From Pegea sp. RAD2-039 (lineage: Eukaryota; Chordata; Thaliacea; Salpida; Salpidae), in NCBI GenBank assembly GCA_034620365.1, contig JAQGEQ010000071.1, positions 5,580,001 to 5,644,000 on the forward strand: a DNA stretch of 64,000 bases, read 5' to 3'. Of the stretch, positions 63,263-64,000 are shown piece after piece. The notes beneath the pieces were generated by a model. It was not told the DNA's origin, searched no databases, and was given only the letters and a program-made list of their open reading frames with translations. The translations under genes were made by a program, and so were the position numbers. How positions within the stretch are numbered: the stretch's first letter is position 1; each line of letters starts with the position of its first letter.

Positions 63263-64000
63263 ATGTCTAGTCATCATTTGGACTTCACTGTAGGATCTTA
63301 TAACAAGACATTTAGTTTTGCTGAAGAAGAAGAAATTGAAAATGGTGTCCTCACAACTGCTGATATAAAACCAAGGATTCTTTTAATGGGGCTTCAAAGA
63401 AGTGGAAAATCTTCAATCCAAAAAGTTATTTTCTAAAATTAATCTTTAAAATAAACTAAACTTTTGGTAATAGGTAGTCTTCCATAAGATGCCCCCAAAT
63501 GAAACCCTTTTTTTACAAAGCACTTGTAAAATATTTAAAGATGATATCTCAAATAATTCTTTCATAAATTTTCAAATTTGGGATATACCAGGTCAGATCA
63601 ACTTTCTTGACCCTCAGTTTGACTTTGACGCTATATTTGCTGGCACTGGGGCACTCATATTTGTTATTGATGCACAAGTATGTCTTATTTACATAAAAAA
63701 GTTGACTTTTAACTTTCTATATCCATTTTTAGGATGATTATATGAATGCCTTATCCTGTCTTCATCAGGTTGTCACGAAAGCATATGCGGTGAGAAATGT
63801 TTGTTGTGAACAACTTTTAATGAGATTTTACTTCAGGTTAATCCACATATAAAGTTTGAAGCTTTTATCCATAAAGTTGATGGTTTGAATGATGATAACA
63901 AAATAGAAACTCAGCGGGATATTTCAAGAAGAGCTAATGAAGATCTGGCAGTTGCTAATCTTTCTGAACTAACACTTTGGTTAGTTTTTAAACCACTTTT
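63263..64000 (+). CDS. RRAGC: Ras-related GTP-binding protein RagC/D, 5' part (runs off the window)
   Basis: RagC/D pairs with RagA/B on lysosomes and recruits mTORC1 when amino acids are present. Four or more exons are visible. [17 protein letters not shown] leads to the P-loop [18 protein letters not shown] and switch I region [17 protein letters not shown]. Switch II is [14 protein letters not shown], followed by [20 protein letters not shown] and the guanine-specificity motif FIHKVDG (HKxD in the RagC/D class). Between this and window end are [19 protein letters not shown] and TLW, matching human RagC. The C-terminal roadblock-like domain lies beyond the window. RagC and RagD are not separated in most invertebrates, so the symbol stands for the pair. 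Confidence 0.95.

Overview
The window is nuclear DNA of an animal. It is AT-rich, with intron-containing genes on both strands, GT-AG introns, AATAAA poly(A) signals and metazoan gene families: CLUH, TAF1 with a double bromodomain, MED11, COPS8, the minor-spliceosome protein SNRNP48, RSRC1, SmD2, a PAR-bZIP factor and RagC/D. A U11/U12 protein and a PAR-bZIP factor point to an invertebrate that kept the minor spliceosome. I cannot name the phylum from sequence alone. No bacterial, organellar or CRISPR feature is present.

Layout. 977-7344 (+): clustered-mitochondria protein CLUH, complete. 7345-11820: no recognisable gene. 11821-21001 (-): complete TAF1. One 1.5 kb TAF1 intron holds, on the opposite strand, a small multi-pass membrane protein gene (15506-16126) that weakly resembles DUF1294. 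22926-23504 (+): MED11. 23747-25035 (-): COPS8. 26311-27968 (-): SNRNP48. 28062-28931 (-): RSRC1, only 93 bp upstream of SNRNP48. 31221-31580 (-): SmD2. 34478-47334 (-): a tandem cluster of three paralogous type I membrane receptors. 49391-55509 (+): PAR-bZIP factor. 55510-63262: mostly empty AT-rich DNA with one GC-richer island near 61.1-61.5 kb. 63263-end (+): start of RagC/D.

Functional grouping. TAF1 and MED11, both RNA polymerase II machinery, lie head to head. RSRC1 and SNRNP48 look like a two-gene operon, and with SmD2 they make a run of three splicing genes on one strand.

The most interesting region is the receptor cluster. Each gene has a signal peptide, two CUB-like domains, one transmembrane helix and a long tail. 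The tails carry conserved tyrosine motifs, NYxxV and YST(V/I) (ITIM-like) and YYxSxRPS (YxxP, CRK-SH2-like). The membrane-distal ectodomain is strongly diverged between copies, while some downstream exons and even an intron are nearly identical between copies A and B. This is the pattern of a diversifying recognition-receptor family homogenised by patchy gene conversion. A role in immunity or self/non-self recognition is inference only.

Other structure: a sense-strand GATCTTCATC-type motif recurs in the ~50 bp introns of the GC-richer parts of CLUH and TAF1; a ~65-100 bp repeat occurs three times between 25.8 and 33.3 kb; and a tRNA-headed SINE family lies at 33.8-34.2 and 41.06-41.69 kb.
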